Shown: positions 26,604 through 33,800 of the stretch, in pieces
Layout: the number at the start of each line of letters is the position of its first letter
How positions within the stretch are numbered: position 1 is the stretch's first letter
Assembly (NCBI RefSeq): GCF_021117295.1
Contig: NZ_CP088247.1
Span: 3,239,001-3,303,000 of the forward strand
Reading direction: 5' to 3'
Length of the DNA stretch: 64,000 bases
Source of the DNA: Methylorubrum sp. B1-46
GTDB lineage: Bacteria; Pseudomonadota; Alphaproteobacteria; Rhizobiales; Beijerinckiaceae
Notes under the pieces: model-generated
The model's database searches: none
What the model was told of the DNA's origin: nothing
Seen by the model: the letters and a program-made list of their open reading frames with translations, nothing else
Position numbers and translations under genes: made by a program

Positions 26604-27734
26604 ATGCCCCTGCCTCGCTTTTCCCTCGCCCGCCCGCTGATCGCGATGCTGGCCTGCCTGTCGGCCCTGTTGCCGCCGGCCCCGGCCAGCGCCCTGTCTC
26701 GGGTCAAGGACCTCGCCGCCGTCGAGGGCGTGCGCACCAACCAACTCGTCGGCTACGGCATCGTGGTCGGCCTCAACGGCACCGGCGACACCCTCAACAA
26801 CATCCCCTTCACCAAGCAGTCGCTGCAGGCGATGCTGGAGCGGCTCGGCATCAACACCCGCGGCGCGACCATGCGCACGCAGAACCTCGCGGCGGTGATG
26901 GTGACGGCCAACCTCCCCCCCTTCGCGACGCAGGGCACGCATATCGACGTCACGGTCTCCTCGCTCGGCGACGCCAAGTCGCTCCAGGGCGGCACCCTGG
27001 TGGCGACCTCGCTGCTCGGCGCCGACGGCGAGATCTACGCCCTGGCTCAAGGGTCGGTGGCGATCGCCGGCTTCGCAGCCGAGGGCGAGGCGGCCAAGAT
27101 CACCCGCGGCGTGCCGACCAACGGGCGCATCTCCAACGGCGCGCTGATCGAGCGCGAGATGGCGTTCAAGCTCAACGAGGCGCGCAGCTTGCGCCTGTCG
27201 CTGCGCAACCCCGACTTCACCACGGCCAAGCGCATCGCCTCGGCGATCAACGACTTCATGGGCGCCGACACCGCGGAGCCGACCGACCCGGCCACCATCA
27301 CCCTGCAGATCCCGGCCAAGTACCGCGGCAACATGATCCGCCTCATCACCGAGGTGGAGCAGCTCAAGGTCGAGCCCGACCAGACCGCGCGGGTGGTGGT
27401 GGACGAGCGCTCCGGCATCATCGTCATGGGCCGCGACGTGCGCGTTTCCACGGTCGCCATCGCACAGGGCAACCTCACGGTGACGATCACCGAGCAGCCG
27501 ATGGTGAGCCAGCCGGCGCCGCTGTCGAACGGCCAGACCGCGATCGTGCCGCGCACCGGGGTGAAGGTCGATACCGGCGACGGCAACAAGCTCGCCCTGG
27601 TGAAGGAAGGCGTGAGCCTGCGCGAGCTGGTGGACGGCCTCAACGCCCTCGGTGTCGGCCCGCGCGACCTGATCTCGATCCTCCAGGCGATCAAGACGGC
27701 CGGCGCGCTCCAGGCCGACATCGAGCTGATGTAA
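26604..27734 (+). CDS. flgI: Flagellar P-ring protein FlgI
   Basis: The 376-residue periplasmic protein that polymerises into the P-ring bushing around the flagellar rod. A signal peptide (LIAMLACLSALLPPAPASA) precedes SRVKDLAAVEGVRTNQLVGY, the family hallmark, then VVGLNGTGDTLNNIPFTKQS and the C-terminal LVDGLNALGVGPRDLISILQ. ATG 26604 is used rather than an upstream in-frame codon at 26541, which would place the sigma-54 promoter inside the gene. It heads an operon with flgJ- and flgN-like genes. Confidence 0.96.
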   Translation: MPLPRFSLARPLIAMLACLSALLPPAPASALSRVKDLAAVEGVRTNQLVGYGIVVGLNGTGDTLNNIPFTKQSLQAMLERLGINTRGATMRTQNLAAVMVTANLPPFATQGTHIDVTVSSLGDAKSLQGGTLVATSLLGADGEIYALAQGSVAIAGFAAEGEAAKITRGVPTNGRISNGALIEREMAFKLNEARSLRLSLRNPDFTTAKRIASAINDFMGADTAEPTDPATITLQIPAKYRGNMIRLITEVEQLKVEPDQTARVVVDERSGIIVMGRDVRVSTVAIAQGNLTVTITEQPMVSQPAPLSNGQTAIVPRTGVKVDTGDGNKLALVKEGVSLRELVDGLNALGVGPRDLISILQAIKTAGALQADIELM

Positions 27735-27760
27735 TTTTTCTCGGACCGGGAGACCGCACC

Positions 27761-28120
27761 ATGCTGCCCCTCGCAACTTTTGCGGCTTCCGCCGCGGTCG
27801 GTGTCGGCAAGAGCCTGATCGGCTCGCTCGCCAAGACCGATTCAGACACGATGGACACCGCCAAGGCGGCTGCCTCGGCCAAGGCCCGCAAGACCGCCGA
27901 CGACTTCGAGAAGATGTTCCTGGAGGACAGCCTGGAAAAGCTGACGCAGAGCGCCGGCACGGATGGGCCGCTCGGCGAGAACGGCACCGGCGGCGGTGTC
28001 TGGCGCTCGATGCTGACCAAGGAATACGCCAACGCCATCGTGAAGACCGGCGGCGTCGGCATCAGCAATCAGGTCTATTCCGAGATGATGCGGATGCAGG
28101 AGGCGGGCGGTGGCCGCTGA
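27761..28120 (+). CDS. flgJ: Rod-binding protein, FlgJ N-terminal type
   Basis: A 119-residue protein equal to the rod-cap/rod-binding domain of FlgJ without the muramidase domain, the usual form in alphaproteobacteria. Family segments are ARKTADDFEKMFLEDSLEKL and GGGVWRSMLTKEYANAIVKT, ending in GISNQVYSEMMRMQE. It probably caps or chaperones rod assembly; peptidoglycan cutting would need a separate enzyme. It starts 26 bases after the flgI stop, and its end overlaps the next gene by 11 bases. Confidence 0.85.
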   Translation: MLPLATFAASAAVGVGKSLIGSLAKTDSDTMDTAKAAASAKARKTADDFEKMFLEDSLEKLTQSAGTDGPLGENGTGGGVWRSMLTKEYANAIVKTGGVGISNQVYSEMMRMQEAGGGR

Positions 28121-28589
28121 ACCGACTCCTGCCGTGCGCCTGACCGACCGCGCCGCGGCGCTCGGCTTCGTGCAGGGCCTGCTCGCCACCATGGACGCGC
28201 TGGAGCGCGTGCTCGCCCGCGAGAGCGAGGGCGTGCGCGCCGGGCGAATCGCCCAGGCGTTGACGGATTCCGCGCCGAAATCCGAACTCGCCTCGGCCTA
28301 CATGAACGGCCTGGAGGCGGCCAAAGCCAACGCCATCGCGCTCGCCCGCTTCGCGCCCGAAGGTCTGGCGGCGCTGAAGGCGGCCCAGCACCGCTTCGCG
28401 GCGGTCGTCGAGACCAACCAGCAAGTGCTCGCCACCGCCCGCGCCGTCTCCGAGGGGCTCGTCAAGGCGCTGGCCGAGGAAGTCGCCAAGACACGCACGC
28501 CAACCGTCTACGGTCGCCCCTCGCTCTCGCCGTCCCCCTACGGGCGGGGCACGCAGGGCGGACCGCTGGTGCTGTCGCGTACGCTCTGA
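28110..28589 (+). CDS. flgN: FlgN-like flagellar export chaperone
   Basis: A 159-residue helical protein starting at GTG 28110, inside the flgJ end, with GAGG just upstream. Long amphipathic helices (FVQGLLATMDALERVLARES, LASAYMNGLEAAKANAIALA, FAAVVETNQQVLATARAVSE) and a C-terminal YGR...GPLVLSRTL tail resemble alphaproteobacterial FlgN-like proteins, chaperones for the hook-filament junction proteins FlgK and FlgL. Assignment relies on fold pattern and gene order, since FlgN sequences diverge strongly. Confidence 0.65.
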   Translation: MAAEPTPAVRLTDRAAALGFVQGLLATMDALERVLARESEGVRAGRIAQALTDSAPKSELASAYMNGLEAAKANAIALARFAPEGLAALKAAQHRFAAVVETNQQVLATARAVSEGLVKALAEEVAKTRTPTVYGRPSLSPSPYGRGTQGGPLVLSRTL

Positions 28590-28990
28590 CGGCGGCGCTT
28601 TCCGGTCAAAAGAAGATCGAAACGCTGTTCAGGGACGCTTCCGAACTGACCATGGAGTCCAAGAGCGTCGCCTCCCCGAGAACCATGCAAGCCGCTCAGA
28701 AATCGCTCGAACTCTACAACGAGGAGAAGAAGAGCGCCTGAAGCCGGGACGACGAGGTGGCGGCCTACGGACGCTACACCGCACGCATGATCGACATCCG
28801 ACCCTGTCCGGCGTGATGACGCTGAAGGACGGCGTCCTCACGTCGGCTGCGGAGGATTACATGGTCGTTAGGATTACATGGGCGTGAGGATTACATGGGC
28901 GTGATGTCCGGTGCCACGCTCGCGACGACGGGCAACCCGGGCGGTGAAGTGCTGAAGCGTTACAGCTCGATCCTGCGCGCCGGTGCGTGA
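28590..28990 (+). pseudogene. Remnant of an unrecognised gene, broken in several frames
   Basis: Coding-like segments in different frames follow the FlgN-like gene. The first (codons from 28586 to a TGA at 28739) reads GQKKIETLFRDASELTMESK and ends LELYNEEKKSA. The next reads DDEVAAYGRYTARMID before a stop near 28818. The third reads TLSGVMTLKDGVLTSAAEDY, and the last (28901-28990) VMSGATLATTGNPGGEVLKR then YSSILRAGA. A 17-bp triplication (28853-28903) separates the last two and shifts the frame. The family is not recognised. Confidence 0.5.
28853..28903. repeat. Three tandem 17-bp repeats in the gene remnant
   Basis: AGGATTACATGGTCGTT is followed by two identical copies of AGGATTACATGGGCGTG. 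Seventeen is not a multiple of three, so changes in copy number shift the frame. Each unit carries an ATG. Confidence 0.8.
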
Positions 28991-29203
28991 ACGCGTCTGT
29001 CGTAAGAGGCATGACGTTCCGCCTCGACCGGCCCGAGGTCCGAGCGGAGTCGCACAACAAGGATTTCAGTCTTACGTCGCTCCGATGAAATCAGGCGAAG
29101 TCATCATGCCGCATCGTTTCGATGCCCGGCGGCGGCTTGACTGTTCGGAACTTTCCTCACGCGCGCCACTTGCCCCCGAACACAATCATCGGAGGAAATG
29201 GCC

Positions 29204-29380
29204 GTGTCGAACGACGTCCTCATTCCGTTGCTCGCGATCGTGACCATCGTCCTCGTCGCGGCCTTCGCCATCTGGCAGCGGGGGCGGGTTGCGCAGTCCA
29301 AGGGAGACCCGCGCCGCTCGGCCTTCACCCAAACCCATGGCGAGGCACCGCGGCCGAACCGGCCCGGCACCGAGCACTGA
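29204..29380 (+). CDS. Small single-helix membrane protein
   Basis: A 58-residue protein with one N-terminal membrane helix (LIPLLAIVTIVLVAAFAIW) and a basic, Pro-rich cytoplasmic-type tail. The first ATG (29198) is only 2 bases after GGAGG, too close for initiation, while GTG 29204 is 8 bases away, so the ribosome site decides for GTG (MSNDVLIPL). It lies at the convergence point of two flagellar operons, but no flagellar role is known. Confidence 0.6.
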   Translation: MSNDVLIPLLAIVTIVLVAAFAIWQRGRVAQSKGDPRRSAFTQTHGEAPRPNRPGTEH

Positions 29381-29398
29381 CGCACGCCAGCGGCGCGG

Positions 29399-29420
29399 GA
29401 AGGGGCCCACAGGCCCCTTC
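29399..29420. terminator. Bidirectional terminator between converging operons
   Basis: GAAGGGGCC-CACA-GGCCCCTTC is a perfect 9-bp stem with a 4-base loop, 18 bases after the small membrane gene (+) and 2 bases from the flgH stop (-). Confidence 0.75.
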
Positions 29421-29422
29421 GG

Positions 29423-30196
29423 TCAGAACGGCAGCAGGATATCGACGAGCTGCTGTCCGTAGCGGGGCTGCTGCACATCGGTGATCTGGCCGCGGCCGCC
29501 ATAAGCGATGCGGGCCTGGGCGATCTTGCTCGAGTCGATCGTGTTGTCGGACTCGATGTCCTCGGGCCGCACCACGCCCGCGACGATCAACTCGCGCACC
29601 TCGAAATTGATGCGGATTTCCTGCTTGCCCTCCACCACGAGGTTGCCGTTGGGCAGCACCTGCGTGACGACGGCGGCGACGTTGGTGGTCACCGTCTCGG
29701 CGCGCTGGACCGAGCCGGCACCGTCGCTCGACGAGGTCGAGGTGCCGTTGATGAGCTTATCGGGCGAGATGCCGGCGGCCGCCACGCCCGCGCTCTTCTC
29801 CAGACCGAAGGCGTTGGGCAGGCCGAACCCTTCCGCATTGGTGCGCGAGCGCTTGGTCTCGTTGTTGAGGTTGGCCCGGTCGGTGACGTTGACCTTGACG
29901 GTGAGCAGGTCGCCGATCCGCGCGGCGCGCTGATCCTTGAAGAACGCCCGCGAACCCGTTCGCCACAGCGAGTTCGGTGCATAGGAGACGGGGGCGACGT
30001 CCGGCATCGCCATGCGGACCGGCCGGTAGCCGGGCTGAGCCGTCGGGTCCTCGATCGCCGAGAGCGTCGGGGTGGCACCGACCTGAGAGAGCCGGTCCAC
30101 GGTGTTGCAGGCGCCGAGCGGTGCAAGCGCTAGAATTACGGCAAGGCGGGGCAGGGGGCGGCCGAGGGAGCGGAGAGAGGGGCGGCGAGCGGTCAT
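29423..30196 (-). CDS. flgH: Flagellar L-ring lipoprotein FlgH
   Basis: The 257-residue outer-membrane ring protein. The lipobox LAPLGAC-N gives the lipidated Cys at about residue 30. Family segments are SLWRTGSRAFFKDQRAARIG, DLLTVKVNVTDRANLNNETK, NLVVEGKQEIRINFEVRELI and the C-terminal YGGRGQITDVQQPRYGQQLV. It is the last gene of the minus-strand operon flgF-flgG-flgA-flgH. A terminator follows directly. Confidence 0.96.
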   Translation of the reverse strand: MTARRPSLRSLGRPLPRLAVILALAPLGACNTVDRLSQVGATPTLSAIEDPTAQPGYRPVRMAMPDVAPVSYAPNSLWRTGSRAFFKDQRAARIGDLLTVKVNVTDRANLNNETKRSRTNAEGFGLPNAFGLEKSAGVAAAGISPDKLINGTSTSSSDGAGSVQRAETVTTNVAAVVTQVLPNGNLVVEGKQEIRINFEVRELIVAGVVRPEDIESDNTIDSSKIAQARIAYGGRGQITDVQQPRYGQQLVDILLPF

Positions 30197-30260
30197 CGGA
30201 AGGGTCCGGCGCAGGCGAAACGGGAAGGGCGAGGGGCAGGCGATGTGAGGAGCGCGCCGT

Positions 30261-31307
30261 CTACGGGGCGGCGCTGGCCTGGAGCACGGGCTGAGGCTGG
30301 GGGACGGGACCGACCGAGACGCGGCCGGGGCCGATCACCACGGCCTGGAGCACCTTCTTCGAGGCGCCGTTCGTCACCGAGACGCTGGCGCCGAGCCGGC
30401 CGCTCTCGTTGGCGACGCCGCGCATCGACAGCGACACGCCGGGCGTCTCGAACACGATGGCCACGCTCTCGCCGCGGGCGACGAGATCGGGCGGCGCCAC
30501 GTCGCCCGAGCGCAGGACCGCGCCGGCGCTCAAGGAACGCTGCGCCACCTGGCCGGCGACCAGGTTCGGCGCGCCCTGCACGTCGGTGGGCACGGCATCG
30601 CGCGGGCGGCGTTCGAGGCTGAGGTCGGCGCTGGCGATCGCCTCGCCGCGATGGAGGCTGCGGGTCAGCACCGCCACCTCGCGGGTCTCGACCGCAACGC
30701 CCGCGACCCGGAGCGAAGCCTGCCGCTCGCCGAGCACGATGAGGCCGGCGACCCGGCGGGAGCGGGGATCGAAGGTGACATCGACCGCCGCCGCCTGCCC
30801 GTCGAGGTCGAGCGGCGCGAGCAGAACCGGCGCGTCGCCGTCGAGCCGCACGGACAGCGCCTTGGCGTCGAGGCCGTAGCCGGTCTCAAGCGCGCGCTTC
30901 AGCGCCGCCTCGATCTCCGGCGGTCCGACCCGGCGGGCGGCGCGCTGCACGGTGACCTGCACCCGGCCGCCCGTCTCGATCCCGGTAAGGCCGAGGGCCG
31001 CGACCGATTCGATGATGCGGCGGGCCTGGATCGTGCCGATGGCTCCGAGGGCGGGGGCGCGGAACAGCGGGCGCGCAGCCAGCTCGGCCGGCGCGCCCTC
31101 GACGAGGTCGCCGAGGCTCAGCGTGTCGCCTCGCGCGGTCACGTCCCCGCGCAGGCGCAGCGGGTTGCCGGCGGCCATCAGCGGCAGGGCGAACAGAGTC
31201 ATCGCCATGAAGGCGGCCAGCGCGACGACGGTCCGGCCGATCACGCCGCGGGACAGGGGGGTGACAGCCGGAGGGGCGGAGCGGCGGAGCGGCTTGAGCG
31301 CGTGCAT
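30261..31307 (-). CDS. flgA: P-ring assembly chaperone FlgA
   Basis: A 348-residue periplasmic FlgA that assists FlgI ring assembly. After a signal peptide (VALAAFMAMTLFALPLMAAG) come the unique N-terminal region and the SAF-type domain (VAVLTRSLHRGEAIASADLS and AQRSLSAGAVLRSGDVAPPD), then LVARGESVAIVFETPGVSLS, the conserved C-terminal barrel. It is longer than enteric FlgA (about 220), as in other alphaproteobacteria. ATG 31307 lies 14 bases after the flgG stop. Confidence 0.92.
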   Translation of the reverse strand: MHALKPLRRSAPPAVTPLSRGVIGRTVVALAAFMAMTLFALPLMAAGNPLRLRGDVTARGDTLSLGDLVEGAPAELAARPLFRAPALGAIGTIQARRIIESVAALGLTGIETGGRVQVTVQRAARRVGPPEIEAALKRALETGYGLDAKALSVRLDGDAPVLLAPLDLDGQAAAVDVTFDPRSRRVAGLIVLGERQASLRVAGVAVETREVAVLTRSLHRGEAIASADLSLERRPRDAVPTDVQGAPNLVAGQVAQRSLSAGAVLRSGDVAPPDLVARGESVAIVFETPGVSLSMRGVANESGRLGASVSVTNGASKKVLQAVVIGPGRVSVGPVPQPQPVLQASAAP

Positions 31308-31321
31308 CACGAATCCGATCC

Positions 31322-32113
31322 TCAGCCGCGGAACATTTGCGAGGTGGTGGAGAGCATCTGGTCGGCGGCGGTGACGACCTTCGAGTTCATCTCGTAGGCG
31401 CGCTGCGCCGCGATCAGCGACGAGATCTCGGTGACCGCGTTGACATTGGCCTCTTCGAGGTAGCGCTGCTGCAGGTTGCCGAAGCCTTCCGAGCCCGGCA
31501 GTCCGGTGATGGCGGGACCCGAGGCCGCGGTCTCGACGAACAGGTTGTCGCCGATCGATTCGAGGCCGACCTTGTTGACGAAGCGGGCGAGCTGGAACTG
31601 GCCGAGCGCCTGCGGCGCGGTCTGGCCCGGCAGGGTCGCCTGCACCGCGCCGGTGGCCGAGATCGTGACCGAGGTCGCGGTGTTGGGCACCGTTACGCCG
31701 GGATCGAGCAGGTAGCCGTCGCGGGTGACCATCTGCCCTTGCGCGTCGAGATCGAACGAGCCGTCGCGGCTGTAGGCGGTGCGCCCGTCGGGTAGGCGGA
31801 CGCGGAAGAGGCCCTCGCCGCGGATGGCGACGTCGTAGTCCTTCTCGGTCTGGGCCAGCGGCCCCTGGTTCATTGCGCGGGCGGTCGAGGTGGTCTTCAC
31901 ACCCGAGCCCAGCGCCAGCCCGGCCGGCAGGAGCGTGTTCTGGTCCGAGGTCGAAGAACCGGAGCGGCGCAGGTTCTGGTAGAGCAGATCCTGGAAATGC
32001 ACCTGCTGGCGCTTGTAGCCGGTGGTGCGCAGGTTCGCGATGTTGTTCGAGATGACCTGGACGTTGAGTTCCTGGGCCGCCATGCCCGTGGCGGCGGCGT
32101 AGAGGGCGCGCAT
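31322..32113 (-). CDS. flgG: Flagellar distal rod protein FlgG
   Basis: A 263-residue rod protein. The N-terminal MRALYAAATGMAAQELNVQV and ISNNIANLRTTGYKRQQVHF is the FlgG rod motif, the central part has GEGLFRVRLPDGRTAYSRDG, and the C-terminal helix VNAVTEISSLIAAQRAYEMN matches the family. It packs onto FlgF to form the distal rod. An REP-like hairpin (32132-32173) lies between flgF and flgG. Confidence 0.97.
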   Translation of the reverse strand: MRALYAAATGMAAQELNVQVISNNIANLRTTGYKRQQVHFQDLLYQNLRRSGSSTSDQNTLLPAGLALGSGVKTTSTARAMNQGPLAQTEKDYDVAIRGEGLFRVRLPDGRTAYSRDGSFDLDAQGQMVTRDGYLLDPGVTVPNTATSVTISATGAVQATLPGQTAPQALGQFQLARFVNKVGLESIGDNLFVETAASGPAITGLPGSEGFGNLQQRYLEEANVNAVTEISSLIAAQRAYEMNSKVVTAADQMLSTTSQMFRG

Positions 32114-32131
32114 CGGCGTCGGTCCTTAGAG

Positions 32132-32173
32132 CGCTTTCCGACGAAGTGGATGCCGGTTCGTCGAAAGAAAGCG
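32132..32173. repeat. REP-like hairpin, copy 3, between flgF and flgG
   Basis: On the minus strand, outer arms CGCTTTC/GAAAGCG and inner arms CGACGAA/TTCGTCG enclose the loop CCGGCATCCAC, and GCTCTA follows. The 28-base core 32139-32166 is identical, on the opposite strand, to copy 4 at 60167-60194. Inside an operon it may act as an mRNA-stability or attenuation element. Confidence 0.75.
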
Positions 32174-32202
32174 TGACAAAACAATAGGCTGGAGCCGGGA
32201 GA

Positions 32203-32943
32203 TCAGGCGACGTCGGCGAGACGGCGGATCGCCGTGCCGCGCAGGTCATCGAGGCGCGAGATGATGCTCGACACCATCGTGTAGGTGCGGTTCACGTCCA
32301 TCAGCCGGGTCATCTCGACCACCGGCTTCACGTTGGAGCGCTCCAGCGCGCCGGGCTCCAGATGCGCGCCGGGGCCGGCGGGCCGGGCCGGCGCCTCGGA
32401 CGAGAACAGGTTGGCGCCTTCCGACTTCAGCGCCTGGGCGTTGGCGAAGGTGACGAGGCGCAACCGGCCGCGGATGCCGAGATTGGTCGAGACCGTGCCG
32501 TCGGGAGCGATCGCGAGCCCCGTCTCCTGCTGGCCAATGGTGATTGGGCCGCCATCGCCCTGCACCGCGTAGCCATCCGAGGTCACGAGGTTGCCGGTGG
32601 CGTCGAGTTCGAACGCGCCGTTGCGGGTGTAGCGCACCCCTTGCGGCGTCTGGACCGCGAGGAAGGCATCGCCGCGCAGGGCCACGTGCATCGGGTTGCC
32701 GTCGGGCTCCACCGGTCCCTGCGTGAGGTCGAGCGGCGTGCCCTGGTCGATCACGTAGGAGAGGCGCCGGTCGGCGCGCTGGAAGCTGTCGGCGGAGGCC
32801 ACCGGCATCAGGTATTCCTGGAAACGAGCGGAGCGCGCTTTGAAGCCGGTGGTCGAGACGTTGGCCATGTTGTTGGCGATGACGTCGAGTTCGCGAGCGA
32901 GCGCGGCCTGGGCGGAGACTCCGACGAAGAGCGCGTTCTGCAT
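32203..32943 (-). CDS. flgF: Flagellar proximal rod protein FlgF
   Basis: A 246-residue rod protein: QNALFVGVSAQAALARELDV, IANNMANVSTTGFKARSARF, then GDAFLAVQTPQGVRYTRNGA and the C-terminal helix NVKPVVEMTRLMDVNRTYTM. Length and motifs match FlgF rather than FlgG. It is the first gene of the flgF-flgG-flgA-flgH operon; a sigma-54 promoter lies 38 bases upstream of ATG 32943. Confidence 0.95.
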   Translation of the reverse strand: MQNALFVGVSAQAALARELDVIANNMANVSTTGFKARSARFQEYLMPVASADSFQRADRRLSYVIDQGTPLDLTQGPVEPDGNPMHVALRGDAFLAVQTPQGVRYTRNGAFELDATGNLVTSDGYAVQGDGGPITIGQQETGLAIAPDGTVSTNLGIRGRLRLVTFANAQALKSEGANLFSSEAPARPAGPGAHLEPGALERSNVKPVVEMTRLMDVNRTYTMVSSIISRLDDLRGTAIRRLADVA

Positions 32944-32980
32944 GGTGGACCTCGGATGGCGACGGGTTCGCTCCCTTCAC

Positions 32981-32996
32981 CGCAGGGGCCGTGCCA
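32981..32996 (-). promoter_or_regulatory. Sigma-54 promoter of the flgF operon
   Basis: Read on the minus strand, TGGCACGGCCCCTGCG has a perfect TGGCACG -24 block and the -12 GC at exact spacing. It is nearly the same sequence as the flgI promoter (TTGGCACGGCCC shared). Confidence 0.75.
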
Positions 32997-33093
32997 ATCG
33001 CGGCCAGTTGGTTTTTACCTTAACAGCCAGTGACTTGCCCCGACCAGCGCTCCGCAAGGCTACCAGTCCGCCGCGCACCGGCGGCAAGTCCGA

Positions 33094-33112
33094 CCCGGCA
33101 AGTTCTGCCGCC
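33094..33112. promoter_or_regulatory. 19-bp palindrome, candidate FlbD-type enhancer of flgF
   Basis: CCCGGCA-AGTTC-TGCCGCC mirrors the flgI site (CCCGGCA-N5-TGCCGGG), centred about 108 bp upstream of the flgF -24 element and 115 bp before fliL. One activator could serve both divergent flagellar operons. Confidence 0.55.
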
Positions 33113-33146
33113 TTAACCGAGGGTTAACCACGTCGGCCGAGAAGGA

Positions 33147-33161
33147 AGGCGAGGGGATTGC
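33147..33161 (+). promoter_or_regulatory. Weak sigma-54-like promoter of fliL
   Basis: AGGCGAGGGGATTGC keeps GGC, the TTGC box and the right spacing but lacks the CA of the -24 block. It lies 57 bases before the fliL start. Confidence 0.3.
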
Positions 33162-33217
33162 GCCTCGCGCGCGCGCCTCGCCCCATCGTCCCGAACCGGT
33201 TTGCCGACGAGCAGCAC

Positions 33218-33736
33218 ATGGCAAAGAAGCCGAAGAAGGCGCCCGCGGCCGAGGGCGAGGAGGGCGTTGAGGAAGCGCCGAAGTCCAAGAAGAAGCTCAT
33301 CATCATCGCCGCCGCGGTGCTGCTCCTCGGCGGCGGCGGAGGTGGGTTCTTTTTCATGAAGAGCCGGGCGGCCCATGCCAACGCCCACGGCGAACACGCG
33401 GCCGAGAAGGTCGATCCCAAGGCGCAGGCCGTGTTCCTCGACATGCGCGACATGATGGTCAACCTCAGCCCCGATCCCGGCGCGACCAAGGCCAACGTGC
33501 TCAAGCTGCGCGTCGCCCTGGAACTCAAGGACGCCAAGGTCGAGGCGACGGTGAAGCCGCTGATGCCGCGGGTGGAGGACGCCTTCCAGACCTACCTGCG
33601 CGAGATCCGGGCCAGCGATCTGGCCGGCTCCACCGGCCTCTATCGCCTGCGCGAGGAGCTGCTGCGGCGGGTCAACATCGCCCTGCATCCGGCCAAGGCC
33701 GAGGCGGTGCTGTTCAAGGACGTGATCGTCCAGTGA
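33218..33736 (+). CDS. fliL: Flagellar basal body-associated protein FliL
   Basis: A 172-residue FliL, the single-pass inner-membrane protein that rings the stator and supports torque. A Lys/Glu-rich cytoplasmic N-terminus precedes the membrane helix (LIIIAAAVLLLGGGGGGFFF), then a periplasmic domain with VFLDMRDMMVNLSPDPGATK and a C-terminus (VNIALHPAKAEAVLFKDVIV) that is typical of FliL. ATG 33218 starts at MAKKPKKAP. It heads the operon fliL-fliM-DUF6468-motE. Confidence 0.94.
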   Translation: MAKKPKKAPAAEGEEGVEEAPKSKKKLIIIAAAVLLLGGGGGGFFFMKSRAAHANAHGEHAAEKVDPKAQAVFLDMRDMMVNLSPDPGATKANVLKLRVALELKDAKVEATVKPLMPRVEDAFQTYLREIRASDLAGSTGLYRLREELLRRVNIALHPAKAEAVLFKDVIVQ

Positions 33737-33800
33737 ACGGCGCGGCCGCCTCTTCCCGAACCCCGAACGCCGTAAAGACAACCGCGAGCGCGCGACAGGC

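Noticed and set aside
26522..27760. Extension of the FlgJ frame upstream through flgI
   Set aside because: The first 413 codons are flgI in the wrong frame; FlgJ starts at ATG 27761.
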